Below are positions 40,523 through 49,887 of a DNA stretch of 64,000 bases, one piece after another. Origin of the DNA: Clostridium sp. AM58-1XD (lineage in GTDB: Bacteria > Bacillota > Clostridia > Lachnospirales > Lachnospiraceae); the NCBI RefSeq assembly GCF_003464085.1, contig NZ_QSDR01000009.1, positions 73,974 to 137,973 on the forward strand. The letters run 5' to 3'. A program made the position numbers and the translations under genes. The notes below the pieces were generated by a model. The model was given only the letters and a program-made list of their open reading frames with translations, did not search any database and was not told the DNA's origin. Each line of letters starts with the position of its first letter. The stretch's first letter is position 1.

Positions 40523-42391
40523 ATGTCAGGTATTGCAGGATTTTATCATCCTTCCAAAGATTATATGGATCGGGAAGAATACTATCAGAATCAGCTGGAT
40601 CATTTTAACAGAGTGCTGAAACGGCGCGGTCCCGATGACTCCGGCACCTTTCTCTCTTCTCACTGCGGCCTTTCCAGAACATGGCTGGCTGTCAACGATA
40701 CAAAAACAGGCCATCAGCCGGTTCAGATGAAAAAGGGGGACCGTACCCTGACGCTCGTATGCGACGGCGAATTATATAATAAAAAAGAGCTGGTTCAGGA
40801 TCTGGTTTCCAAAGGGTTTACTGAACTTGCGTCCGGTTCTTTCCCGCCCAGCGACGGCGAAGTTCTGCTGGCCGGTTTTTTTGAATACGGCCCCGACTTC
40901 ATCGAACAGGTAAACGGGCCCTTTGCCATAGCCCTGTATGACAGCACCGCTTCGTCGGTACGCCTGTTCCGGGACCGTTCCGGCATCAAGCCGCTTTTTT
41001 ATTCCTATCAGGACGGCGAACTGGTCTTTGCCTCTGAAATCAAAGGACTGTTTTCCTTTCCGAACATCCGTCCGCAGCTGGACAAAACAGGCCTGAATGA
41101 AGTATTCAGCCTTGGACCGGCCAGAACATACGGCAGCGGAATCTTCTGCGGGATACGCGAAGTTCTGCCCGCCCATTTTCTCTCCTGTTCTTCAGACGGA
41201 CTTAATGAAACCTGTTACTGGACCCTCTCAAGCCACCCCCACGAGGACGATTATGAGACCACCGTCGCAAAAACATCTCAGTTGGTCCAGGATGCCATCC
41301 TCCGTCAGATGGAATCCGATGTGCCTATTTGTACCTTTCTCTCCGGAGGTGTAGATTCCAGCCTTGTTTCCGCCGTCTGTGCCAGAGAACTGAAAAAACA
41401 TAACCGGCGCCTTACCACCTATTCCTTTGATTTCGCAGACAGCGAAAAATATTTTCACGCCACAGCTTTTCAGCCTTCCCTCGATAAACCATTCGTAGAA
41501 AAAATGGTTTCCTTCCTGGACAGCGACCATCATTATCTGGAATGTACCACACGCAACCAGGCGGATGCCCTTTACGATTCGATCAAAGCACATGACCTCC
41601 CGAATATGGCGGATGTGGATTCCTCCATGCTGTACTTCTGTTCTCTTGTAGGGCATGACAGTCACGTCGTCCTGACGGGAGAATGCGCCGACGAGATCTT
41701 CGGCGGCTATCCCTGGTTCCACAAAGAAGAGTGCCTTTCAGCAGACACCTTCCCATGGACTATGGATCTGGATGCCAGAAAGGTGCTTCTGAAAGACGAG
41801 TTTACCGACTATCTGGGCATGGAAGATTATGTAGCAGAAGCATACCACAAATCAGTTGCGGAGACTCCGGCCTGGGAAGGAGACTCCCCGGAAGAAAAGA
41901 AGCGCAGGAAAATTGCATATCTGAATCTGAAATGGTTTATGCAGACGCTTTTAAACCGTATGGACAGAGACGGCTCTTATTCCGCCCTTGCAGCCCGGGT
42001 GCCTTTTGCCGATTACCGCATCATTGAATATCTTTGGAATGTGCCGTGGGATATGAAAGCCAGCGGCGGTGTCGTCAAAGGCCTTCTGCGCGAAGCCGGA
42101 AGCGGTCTTCTGCCGGAAGAAATCCTTTGGCGGCGAAAATCGCCTTATCCGAAGACGTATGATACGGGATATGAATCCCTCATCGCCTCCAGAGTCCGTG
42201 AAATGATGGCGGATTCTGCTTCCCCAGTCCTCCCCTTCCTGGATAAAAAGAAGGTCGAAAAATTCCTTGAAAGCCCGTCTGATTATGGAAAGCCGTGGTA
42301 CGGACAGCTGATGGCTGCGCCTCAGATGATGGCCTATATTCTTCAGATCAATTACTGGCTCAAGGAATACGGCATCCGCCTCATACTCTGA
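40523..42391 (+). CDS. asnB: Asparagine synthetase B-like, glutaminase nucleophile Cys2 replaced by Ser
   Basis: A 622-residue two-domain enzyme. The N-terminal class II glutaminase domain (about 1-200) starts MSGIAGFYH where active members have Cys at position 2; RRGPDDSG and FNGPFAI-like segments (VNGPFAIALYD) are otherwise present. The C-terminal synthetase domain has the PP-loop SGGVDSS near 274-280 and TGECADEIFGGYPWF. Loss of Cys2 should abolish glutamine hydrolysis, leaving ammonia-dependent synthesis, unless Ser acts as a weak nucleophile. TCA to a Cys codon needs two changes, so a single-base error is unlikely. Ribosome-binding site AAGGAG is good. Confidence 0.92.
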   Translation: MSGIAGFYHPSKDYMDREEYYQNQLDHFNRVLKRRGPDDSGTFLSSHCGLSRTWLAVNDTKTGHQPVQMKKGDRTLTLVCDGELYNKKELVQDLVSKGFTELASGSFPPSDGEVLLAGFFEYGPDFIEQVNGPFAIALYDSTASSVRLFRDRSGIKPLFYSYQDGELVFASEIKGLFSFPNIRPQLDKTGLNEVFSLGPARTYGSGIFCGIREVLPAHFLSCSSDGLNETCYWTLSSHPHEDDYETTVAKTSQLVQDAILRQMESDVPICTFLSGGVDSSLVSAVCARELKKHNRRLTTYSFDFADSEKYFHATAFQPSLDKPFVEKMVSFLDSDHHYLECTTRNQADALYDSIKAHDLPNMADVDSSMLYFCSLVGHDSHVVLTGECADEIFGGYPWFHKEECLSADTFPWTMDLDARKVLLKDEFTDYLGMEDYVAEAYHKSVAETPAWEGDSPEEKKRRKIAYLNLKWFMQTLLNRMDRDGSYSALAARVPFADYRIIEYLWNVPWDMKASGGVVKGLLREAGSGLLPEEILWRRKSPYPKTYDTGYESLIASRVREMMADSASPVLPFLDKKKVEKFLESPSDYGKPWYGQLMAAPQMMAYILQINYWLKEYGIRLIL

Positions 42392-42707
42392 TCCCCAAGG
42401 ACGAACACCCGTATTTTCCCTTCGAAGACCGGCGGATTCACCACGGCGAACCGCCGCGCCAGCGCGGTTCCCGGTAAAGCGGGGCATGATACCGCCTCAG
42501 CGGCATAAATCCTTTCCCGCGAGTGCGCCTACCCGATCATGCGGGTACGCTGTCCATAGAGGATCGCTTTTTCCTATCCAGGAATCAAGCACTTTAACAC
42601 TTTGCAAGAATAAGGTTTTCCACGAAAAGTAAAAAAACGCCCCCCGATATCAGATTTTGTTCTAGAACGGCAGCAATTGCCGGATCTGATATCGTGGGCG
42701 TTTCTGG
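42392..42707. other. Hairpin-rich intergenic region
   Basis: 316 bp between convergent asnB and a diguanylate cyclase gene, with no gene. From about 42425 to 42560 it is GC-rich with several short hairpins: CGGCG-aac-CGCCG, ACCGC-CTCA-GCGGC and TACCCG-atcatg-CGGGTA. The long bidirectional hairpin at 42635-42703 follows. Confidence 0.5.
42635..42703. terminator. Long bidirectional hairpin, GATATCAGAT family copy 2
   Basis: 21-nt and 20-nt arms (42635-42655 / 42684-42703), identical except for one extra or changed C, with a 28-nt loop. Seven A's precede it, giving a T-run on the minus strand. It shares the GATATCAGAT arm core with the hairpin at 24686-24753. Confidence 0.8.
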
Positions 42708-44600
42708 TTAATGGCGAACGGTAAATCCGTTCTTTCCTCTCTGTTTTGTCTGATAGAGAGCCCCATCTGCATTCTGATACAAAGTGTCGAAATCGGTTCC
42801 GTCTTCCGGGCTTATGGCGACTCCAATGCTGGCCGACATCTCCCATCTGGCTTCCCCGCTGATGCAGACGGTGTTCAGGGCCGCCGATAATTCCTCTGCT
42901 TTTTTATTCACCCAGCTTTCGTCCGGAACCTGAATAAACGCCGCGAACTCATCCCCTCCAATTCGTCCAAGGATATCATTCTTCCTGAAATGGTCCCGTA
43001 TGATTTCTGTAAACCTGCGTATGCACAAATCGCCGAATACATGGCCGAAGCAGTCGTTCGCCTGTTTGAAGTTATCGATATCAAAAATGAAAAATGCATA
43101 TCGCTCACCAGGGTTCTCAGAAAGGCTGCTGCTGATAAAGCGCTCCGCTGATGTTCTTGTCAGAAATCCCGTCATTCCGTCTGTAAGGGCCTGAATCTCC
43201 CGTTTTCTCTCCTCATCAATATTTTTCCGGTAGGTAAACATATGAAGGGAGTCGTCTTCTGCGGAATAGAACACGTATGCGTCAATCCGCATCCAATAAT
43301 AATCCCTCCCGTCCTGCGTAATCATAAAATCATATCTGAGATGATTATTTCCCTGATCGTATTCCCGCATTACATTCTGCGGGCTGAACGTCTTTACATA
43401 TCCTTCCCTGTACTCCTCTTTGATCTGCTTTTCAGCAATTACTCTCAGCCCCTCATCATATGGAAATCCCTTCGCCCCCAGGCTTTCGAAATACTCTTCT
43501 GTCCGTTTCCCTACATAACAGTTTCTCGTTATGTTAAATTCATAAATGTTATCATAAAGTTCTTCCGTGGCTCTTTTAAATACTGCCTGCCTTTCCTCCA
43601 TCAGTTCCGTAATCTGTCTGTTGAAGTTTTTAATTACGGTCGTTATTACTATGAGGACAATCAGAATAACCGCTGCAAGGATGAAACCTGTCAGGCAGAC
43701 CTGGCGGTGAATTTCTCTTGCCAGCCTCCCCGTATTCTGCTCAATAATAAGGCTCCACGAAAGCTCCGGTATATACCTGGTTACGATATAGCTTCTTTCA
43801 ATACTGGACAAATCAGAGGAAGACCACAGTTCCAGGTTCGACCGGTCTTTTTTCCAGCCTAAAATCTGTTCTCTTATATTTTCCTGTCCATACACCTCAA
43901 ACCAGTCTTTATGTTCATATCCCGTATACGTAGTGGATATCTGGATATAGCCGTCAGAACTGACGAGGCTCGCTTCAATTCCATATTTATTTTCATATCC
44001 CGCCAGCAGCTCCTTTAAGTAGTCGATTCGGATGCCGACGCCGACTACTCCGAGAACCGTACCGTCCGTGTCCTGTACCTTGCAGTTTACAAAGACCGTA
44101 ATATCATTATCCGCGCCTTTGACCTCATCGTTGTCAATATTTATCGTATATTCCGAATCATCGTCCAGAAGCCGATAATACCATTCGTTTTCGGGATCTT
44201 CTCTCGTCAGCACCCGGTCCAGTCCGTCAAAGTTATAATAATTTCCTGTAGCGGTTGAGACCAGAAATACAGAGTCAAATCCATACTTTTTCCTGTACGT
44301 TTCCAGATAAGTTCTGGTCGTATCGATATAACCGGCAGGATCAGGATTATCCCCCTCCTTTTGAAGGTGTTCGGCAAGGAGGCTGTCATGAGCCATTGTC
44401 AGTGAAATATTGACCGGCTTTGCGAACATTGTTGTAAGACGATAATAAATGCCCTCGGACGTCAAGGATGAAACCTGCTCAATCCTGTCCAGAGAAGCCT
44501 GATAATTGGCTCTGTAGCTGAAAACTGCAGTCAGGACGAAGCCGATTATTAAAACAATACTGATTACCAAATTCGTTTTAAACAGCTTATGATTTTTCAA
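42708..44600 (-). CDS. Membrane diguanylate cyclase with Cache-type sensor (GGDEF)
   Basis: 630 residues. TM1 near 8-28, a large extracellular double-Cache-like sensor (about 35-300), TM2 near 300-325, a PAS-like region (about 335-450), and a C-terminal GGDEF domain. The active-site motif is intact (RIGGDEFAAF), so it should make cyclic-di-GMP. The start is TTG at 44600, with AAGGTG 8 nt upstream; no ATG is closer. It follows the GGDEF/EAL gene by 48 bp, likely in the same operon, and ends at the long hairpin. Confidence 0.9.
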   Translation of the reverse strand: MKNHKLFKTNLVISIVLIIGFVLTAVFSYRANYQASLDRIEQVSSLTSEGIYYRLTTMFAKPVNISLTMAHDSLLAEHLQKEGDNPDPAGYIDTTRTYLETYRKKYGFDSVFLVSTATGNYYNFDGLDRVLTREDPENEWYYRLLDDDSEYTINIDNDEVKGADNDITVFVNCKVQDTDGTVLGVVGVGIRIDYLKELLAGYENKYGIEASLVSSDGYIQISTTYTGYEHKDWFEVYGQENIREQILGWKKDRSNLELWSSSDLSSIERSYIVTRYIPELSWSLIIEQNTGRLAREIHRQVCLTGFILAAVILIVLIVITTVIKNFNRQITELMEERQAVFKRATEELYDNIYEFNITRNCYVGKRTEEYFESLGAKGFPYDEGLRVIAEKQIKEEYREGYVKTFSPQNVMREYDQGNNHLRYDFMITQDGRDYYWMRIDAYVFYSAEDDSLHMFTYRKNIDEERKREIQALTDGMTGFLTRTSAERFISSSLSENPGERYAFFIFDIDNFKQANDCFGHVFGDLCIRRFTEIIRDHFRKNDILGRIGGDEFAAFIQVPDESWVNKKAEELSAALNTVCISGEARWEMSASIGVAISPEDGTDFDTLYQNADGALYQTKQRGKNGFTVRH

Positions 44601-44648
44601 TATACAGCACCTTTGTCCCTTCCGCCTGCTTTTGCAAAACCTTCACGA

Positions 44649-47600
44649 TCATTCCTTTTTTAAACGCGCCCCATGTCTGTACGGGCTTTTGTCCGCTCTG
44701 CTTTTGTCCGCCTGCATCTCTTTCATAAGAACCTTCATCCTGTTCCTCAGTTTCACCGTTTCAGTCACGTCCATAATCACTCCTTGCAGAAATGTTCTTC
44801 CTCCGTATTCCATATACTGACTCTGGTCGACCACCCAGATATAGCCCTTTTTGCTCATCATCCGATATTCGATGCTGTAGCCGCTGCCGTTTTCCTTCAG
44901 GTATTCTACCCCCATGTCAACCTTCTTCCTGTCGTCGGGATGAACCATATTCATAAATTTATCGCCAAAGATTTCCGTAATCTCCTTCCTTGTATATCCG
45001 AATATCTCCAGAAAACGGCTGCTGATATAAGTAAAATCATAATCCGGCGTCCGTGCACAGCGGTGATATCCTCCAGGCATATCATTGTTCAGAAAATAGA
45101 GTTCCTGATTTTTTTCCGTCAAAAGGGCATTTCGTTCTGCCAGCTGCTGCCGTGCCATCATCGGTTCTGATATGTCCGTACAGGCGCTTACGATCGCAAG
45201 CCTGCCGTCCTCTGCCTGGACGATCTTCCCTTTGTCCAGGGACCAGAACCACGTTCCGTCCTTTTTCGGCATACGGTACGTGGTGGTGTATTCCAGACCG
45301 GGATAGTATTCCGGGCCGATATCACGGGCCACCTGCTCTCTGTCATCTGGATGAATCGTATTGATTACTTTTCCGTCTATGGCCTGCTCTAGTTCCTCAT
45401 AAGAATCATATCCCAGGAGCTTTACCATTTCATAGTTGGCAAAATAGAGGGGGAAACCGTCTTCACAGTAGCCGCCGATCATTCCGCCCGGACTCATCTG
45501 TGCAAAAATTGCGGCTGCAGCCCTTCTGTTTTCTTCTGTCAGCCTCATAAATGCCCGGTCCTTATTCGATACGTTTACAACAGCTGCCAGCGCCCTCTGG
45601 GAAGCCTCCAGCCTCTTCTCCTTCTGCTTCTGCTCAGAGACATCGCTGATTGAGCCGTAATACAGCTTTCTTCCGTCCTGCTCCCTCAGGAAAAAGGCCC
45701 GGAAATGAATCCATACAACGCTTCCATCTCCTTTATACCGGCGTACGTCACCCTCGGCTCCTTTTAGCTGGTTCCTGTACGCTTCACTGAAAATATGTAA
45801 AATTGTGCCGTAATCTTCCTGGTAGACGGCTTCCAGAATATTTTTCTTTCCCTCTTCCAGATCAACGGGATTCATTCCCGTAACCTTGTAATACTGTTCA
45901 TTGACCCTCAACAGCTTTATTTCCCTGCCGCATGCTTCATACAGGCCGATTCCCCCGAGAATATTGTTCATCATCGTCTCGCTGAAAATGTCGTCATTCA
46001 GAAGTTCTTTAATTCTCAGCCGATCGATGATCTTTCCTCTTATACCTCTGAAATCTATATTCGATTCGTCTTCCAGAATAGCTTCGCACATGTCAATCGG
46101 CATGGGACGGTGTAAGTAATATCCCTGTCCGTAAAGGCAGCCCATATTTACGAGAAAGTCCATCTGTTCTTTCGTCTCCACGCCTTCTGCGATCAGTTTC
46201 AACCCCATGAACCGCGCCATGCTTGTAATGGTTTCCAGAATTCCGACTCCCTTTCCTGCACTCTGTTCCGTCATGTTGAGAAATTTCATGTCGATCTTCA
46301 ACACATCTACGTTGACATCCTTGAGCATATTAAGGGAAGAATAGCCGCTTCCAAAGTCGTCCATCAGCACCAGAAATCCGGCTTTTCTCAGATTTTCGAT
46401 TACTCCGGAAATGATCTGATATTCCTCTGAATAAGCGCTTTCCGTAATTTCTACTTCAATCAGCCTCGGCTCCAGGTCATACTTCTTTACAAGTCCCCGC
46501 AGGCATTCCACAATATCCAGCGTATAGATATCCACCCGGGAAACATTGATGGAGACTGGAATCGGCCGCCTTCCCCTGTCAATCCACCTTCTTACGTGGC
46601 TGCAAACCGTATCCCAAACATAGATATCCAGATTGGTGATAAACCCGTTTTTTTCCAGTATCGGTATGAAATCTCCCGGAGGAATCATTCCGCGTTTTGG
46701 ATGGTTCCAGCGCACAAGCGATTCCATTCCCACAATCTTTCCATTCGTCATGTCGCACTGAGGCTGCAGGTAAAATGTGAATTCTCTGTTTTCTAACGCC
46801 CTCTGCACCTCTGACAGAAGGAGGTGATTTTCTTCCATCTTCTTCATCATGCGCGAGTCGTAAACGCACACTCTCTGCGCATAGTTTCCCTTGACAGATT
46901 CCAGGGCGATGGCGGCCCTGTCATACATGGTGCTGACGGAAATAGTTTCTTCCTCTATTACGTATATGCCGAACGCAGGGAAAAATCCGGCGTTATCTCC
47001 GTACTGCCTGACAAGCCCAATGATCCTTTCCTGAAGCTCATTGAGCAGCTTTTTGTCATCGGGCAGGATAATGACAAAATCATCTCCTCCCATGTAGCCG
47101 GCAATTCCCCTGTTTTCATCCTGAAGCTTCCCCAGCTGTCTTCCTATGCCGACTAAAAACTGGTCCCCCTCTTCCTGTCCGTACCACTCGTTAAACAGTT
47201 TGAAATGTTCGATATCAATTGCCATCAGGCAGTATTTTACGCCTCTGTGCTGTTTCAAAAACTGCTCTGCCTCGTTGAAAAATATATTTCTCCGGTAAAG
47301 TCCGGTCAGTCTGTCTTTCCCAGTCTCCAGAAGGCTGTTCTGTTCTGCCGTTTTCCGTTCTTTGATCTTCTGATCGTTGATGTCCTGTATAAAGCACATC
47401 ACTATGTGATCGCTCTGTCTCTCGTTAAACAGAGGCACGACGATCTGGCTTACCCAGCAGTATTCCCCTGTCTGCATCCTTTTTCGAAACTGCCCTCTCA
47501 GCACCTGATTTTCCTTTCCCATGGAAGCGCGGTCAAAGATGCTGTTTAAATTCCAAAAGGCCAGAAAGCCTTCTCTGTCATCTGGATGAATCATATAATC

Positions 47601-48068
47601 GGATACATCTCTCATCATCTGATCCAGAGCACCTTCTACCTCCGGAATCACATATTTTCCGTTGATATGATAGAGAATCCTGTATGTATTTTTCGTCAGA
47701 TTGAGTTCGAACAGTTCGTCATAAACGGAGATATTCGTCAGATTATAGAACAGATTTTTATTGCCTTCTCTGATCTCTTTAACCATAATAACCGTGCAGC
47801 TGCCTGATCCCGGCCACTCAATATTCCCGCTGTCCACTTCCAGCCACTTCTGCATAATCTTATTATAGAACATGACGGATTCCGTTTCCCGCCGCTCGAG
47901 CGGGCAGCCCCTGCAAGGTTCCTCTTCATCGCAAAATACCCGATAACAGACATCCCCCTTTTTCAGGCGCGCAAAAATCGCCTGTACTTTTTTATTAAAA
48001 GATACGACATGGTATTGATCGTCGATTACGTAAATCCCTGCTTCTTCATTATCAGCACATCTGCCCAT
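44649..48068 (-). CDS. PAS-GGDEF(degenerate)-EAL-PAS protein, cyclic-di-GMP phosphodiesterase candidate
   Basis: 1139 residues. An N-terminal PAS region has a cysteine-rich loop (CYRVFCDEEEPCRGCPLE). A second PAS-like region spans about 110-240, GGDEF about 255-415, EAL about 420-670, and two or three further PAS domains run to the C-terminus. The GGDEF motif reads GGDDF, so cyclase activity is doubtful. The EAL domain has ESL in place of EAL but keeps the catalytic residues: EITESAYSEE, DDFGSGYSSLNML, KIDMKFL and AEGVET. It probably degrades c-di-GMP. No transmembrane segment is visible. The cyclase gene downstream may be its counterpart. Confidence 0.88.
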   Translation of the reverse strand: MGRCADNEEAGIYVIDDQYHVVSFNKKVQAIFARLKKGDVCYRVFCDEEEPCRGCPLERRETESVMFYNKIMQKWLEVDSGNIEWPGSGSCTVIMVKEIREGNKNLFYNLTNISVYDELFELNLTKNTYRILYHINGKYVIPEVEGALDQMMRDVSDYMIHPDDREGFLAFWNLNSIFDRASMGKENQVLRGQFRKRMQTGEYCWVSQIVVPLFNERQSDHIVMCFIQDINDQKIKERKTAEQNSLLETGKDRLTGLYRRNIFFNEAEQFLKQHRGVKYCLMAIDIEHFKLFNEWYGQEEGDQFLVGIGRQLGKLQDENRGIAGYMGGDDFVIILPDDKKLLNELQERIIGLVRQYGDNAGFFPAFGIYVIEEETISVSTMYDRAAIALESVKGNYAQRVCVYDSRMMKKMEENHLLLSEVQRALENREFTFYLQPQCDMTNGKIVGMESLVRWNHPKRGMIPPGDFIPILEKNGFITNLDIYVWDTVCSHVRRWIDRGRRPIPVSINVSRVDIYTLDIVECLRGLVKKYDLEPRLIEVEITESAYSEEYQIISGVIENLRKAGFLVLMDDFGSGYSSLNMLKDVNVDVLKIDMKFLNMTEQSAGKGVGILETITSMARFMGLKLIAEGVETKEQMDFLVNMGCLYGQGYYLHRPMPIDMCEAILEDESNIDFRGIRGKIIDRLRIKELLNDDIFSETMMNNILGGIGLYEACGREIKLLRVNEQYYKVTGMNPVDLEEGKKNILEAVYQEDYGTILHIFSEAYRNQLKGAEGDVRRYKGDGSVVWIHFRAFFLREQDGRKLYYGSISDVSEQKQKEKRLEASQRALAAVVNVSNKDRAFMRLTEENRRAAAAIFAQMSPGGMIGGYCEDGFPLYFANYEMVKLLGYDSYEELEQAIDGKVINTIHPDDREQVARDIGPEYYPGLEYTTTYRMPKKDGTWFWSLDKGKIVQAEDGRLAIVSACTDISEPMMARQQLAERNALLTEKNQELYFLNNDMPGGYHRCARTPDYDFTYISSRFLEIFGYTRKEITEIFGDKFMNMVHPDDRKKVDMGVEYLKENGSGYSIEYRMMSKKGYIWVVDQSQYMEYGGRTFLQGVIMDVTETVKLRNRMKVLMKEMQADKSRADKSPYRHGARLKKE

Positions 48069-48176
48069 ACATTTACCATCCTATGCCAGTTTATGGTCAA
48101 TATCTCACATTATCTTTCACAATTATATCTCTTTTTTGTATATGGCCGTCAATCTTTATGTCGATTCGTGTACATC

Positions 48177-48467
48177 AAAAATCCCCGCGCTTTTCGGGCG
48201 CGGGAAGGGAATCGGCTTGACCTGGCAGTCAATCCGCAGCAAAAATCCCCGCGCTTTTCAGGCGCGGGGAGGGAATCGGCTTGGCCTGGCGGTCAATCCG
48301 CAGCAAAAATCCCCGCGCTTTTCGGGCGCGGGAAGGGAATCGGCTTGACCTGGCGGTCAATCCGCAGCAAAAATCCCCGCGCTTTTTTGGCGCGGGAAGG
48401 GAATCGGCTTGACCTGGCGGTCAATCCGCAGCAAAAATCCCCGCGCTTTTCGGGCGCGGGGATTTTT
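48177..48467 (-). repeat. 64-bp tandem repeat array of terminator hairpins after ftsZ
   Basis: Four full 64-bp units plus a partial fifth start at 48177, 48241, 48305, 48369 and 48433. Each unit has a hairpin CCCCGCGC-loop-GCGCGGG. On the minus strand it ends GCGCGGGGATTTTT, an intrinsic terminator. A second small hairpin TTGACC-tggc-GGTCAA lies in each unit. Loops vary between copies (TTTTCGG, TTTTCAG, TTTTTTG). ftsZ is upstream on this strand and the GGDEF/EAL gene downstream, so five terminators in series separate them. Confidence 0.9.
48433..48467 (-). terminator. ftsZ-proximal terminator (fifth array copy)
   Basis: AAAAATCCCCGCGC pairs with GCGCGGGGATTTTTTT. This is the only copy with A/T runs on both sides. 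It begins one base after the ftsZ stop codon. Confidence 0.9.
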
Positions 48468-49743
48468 TTAGTTCTTTTTATTTCGATCCTGGAGGAAGGA
48501 TGGGATTACGATTCCTTCACGGTTAATCTGTCTGTTATATCCGCCGGACGGGTTTGTCTTCTGGCCGGAGGCCGCAGGCGCCTGTCCGCCTCCCTGGCGC
48601 GGCTGAGCCTGTGTATTAAAGGACTGTTTTCCATACCCCTGCTGAGAAGGCGCTGCTGCCGGCTGCTGATAGGAATGATTTGCCGTTGCTGCTGCCTCTG
48701 CTGAAGAAGACGGCATCTTTGGAGCCAGCTTCTTATATGGATTCGGGTTGCTGAAATCTTTCATTACTTTAGATACAGGCGTGCTGATCAAAGTCTTGTC
48801 CGTAAGACCTGTTGCGATAACGGTAATTGTAGCCTCATCCTGTGCATTTTCATCGTACATAGCACCGAAGATGATATTTGCCTCGTCGCCTGCCAGCTCC
48901 TGAACGTAGCTTGCAGCTTCATTGGCTTCAATCAGGCTGATATCTCCGGAAATATTAATGATGACATGGCTTGCGCCTCAATCGTGGTCTCAAGAAGCGG
49001 GCTGGATACTGCCTGCTCTACTGCTTCCTTGGCCTTTTCGTCGCCTTTGCATGGCCAATGCCGATGTGAGCGATGCCCTTGTCCGTCATAACGGTCTGAA
49101 CGTCAGCAAAATCTAAGTTAATCAGCCCCGGAACATTGATCAGATCTGTTATCCCCTGAACGGCCTGCTGAAGAACCTCATCTGCTTTCTTAAGAGCTTC
49201 AGGCATGGTTGTCCTTCTGTCTACGATTTCAAGAAGTTTATCATTCGGAATTACAATCAGGGTATCCACACTCTCTTTCAAGTTCTCAATTCCCTGAAGT
49301 GCATTGGACATACGTGTTTTCGCTTCAAAGCGGAACGGTTTTGTAACCACTCCTACTGTGAGAATCCCCATATCTTTTGCAATTTTGGCTACAACAGGAG
49401 CAGCGCCGGTACCTGTACCGCCGCCCATACCGCAGGTCACGAACACCATATCCGCACCTTTCATGGCCTGTGCCAGTTCTTCAGAACTCTCTTCCGCAGC
49501 TTTCTCGCCGATCTCAGGCTTTGCTCCTGCTCCGAGTCCCTTTGTAAGCTTCTCGCCGATCTGCATCGCCGTAGGAGCCTTGCAGAACTGCAATGCCTGC
49601 TTGTCCGTGTTAATACCAATGAATTCCACACCGGCGATATTCTCATCAATCATTCTGTTAACGGCATTATTTCCTGCACCGCCTACACCAATTACAATAA
49701 TCCTCGCAGCATTTTCAGCCTCATTTATTTTAATCTCTAACAA
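48468..49743 (-). CDS. ftsZ: Cell division protein FtsZ, two frameshifts in this sequence
   Basis: The reconstructed 425-residue tubulin homologue has [14 protein letters not shown], the GTP-binding tubulin signature [10 protein letters not shown], the T7-loop segment [11 protein letters not shown], and a C-terminal peptide [16 protein letters not shown] after a Q/A/P-rich linker. Two breaks interrupt it: near 49044-49049 (AAGGCGAC, repaired AAGGGCGAC) and near 48975-48980 (GAGGCGCA, repaired GAGGGCGCA). As FtsZ is essential and the protein is otherwise complete, these must be sequence errors. The start is TTG 49743 with AAAGGAGG 9 nt upstream. It has its own promoter and ends at the terminator array. 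Confidence 0.93.
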
Positions 49744-49819
49744 GAATATATCCTCCTTTAACTTCTCACTATCTATCTTCGCTATAACGCTATGAATGTA
49801 CTTTTTGACCTTATCTTAT

Positions 49820-49848
49820 ACTATATTTGATTTTCAAAAAAATATCAA
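49820..49848 (-). promoter_or_regulatory. Predicted ftsZ promoter
   Basis: Minus strand: TTGATA, 17-bp spacer, TATAGT, about 77 bp before the start codon. It would allow ftsZ to be expressed apart from the upstream dcw genes. Confidence 0.6.
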
Positions 49849-49887
49849 CCACTAATTCCGTAATTTTTCAACAAATTATGAAAATTT

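Larger units (their letters stand above)
48069..48467. other. Intergenic region between ftsZ and the GGDEF/EAL gene
   Basis: 399 bp made of the 64-bp tandem array (48177-48467) and about 108 bp of AT-rich upstream sequence for the GGDEF/EAL gene. A long plus-strand frame crosses the array, but the 64-bp period is not a multiple of three, so it is an artefact. Confidence 0.8.

Noticed and set aside
48177..48467. Possible CRISPR array
   Set aside because: Units are contiguous and nearly identical along the whole 64 bp, with no variable spacers and no cas genes.
48009..48704. 231-codon plus-strand frame across the tandem array
   Set aside because: It is antisense to ftsZ and the repeats. The 64-bp unit is not a multiple of three, so the repeated peptides come from different frames.
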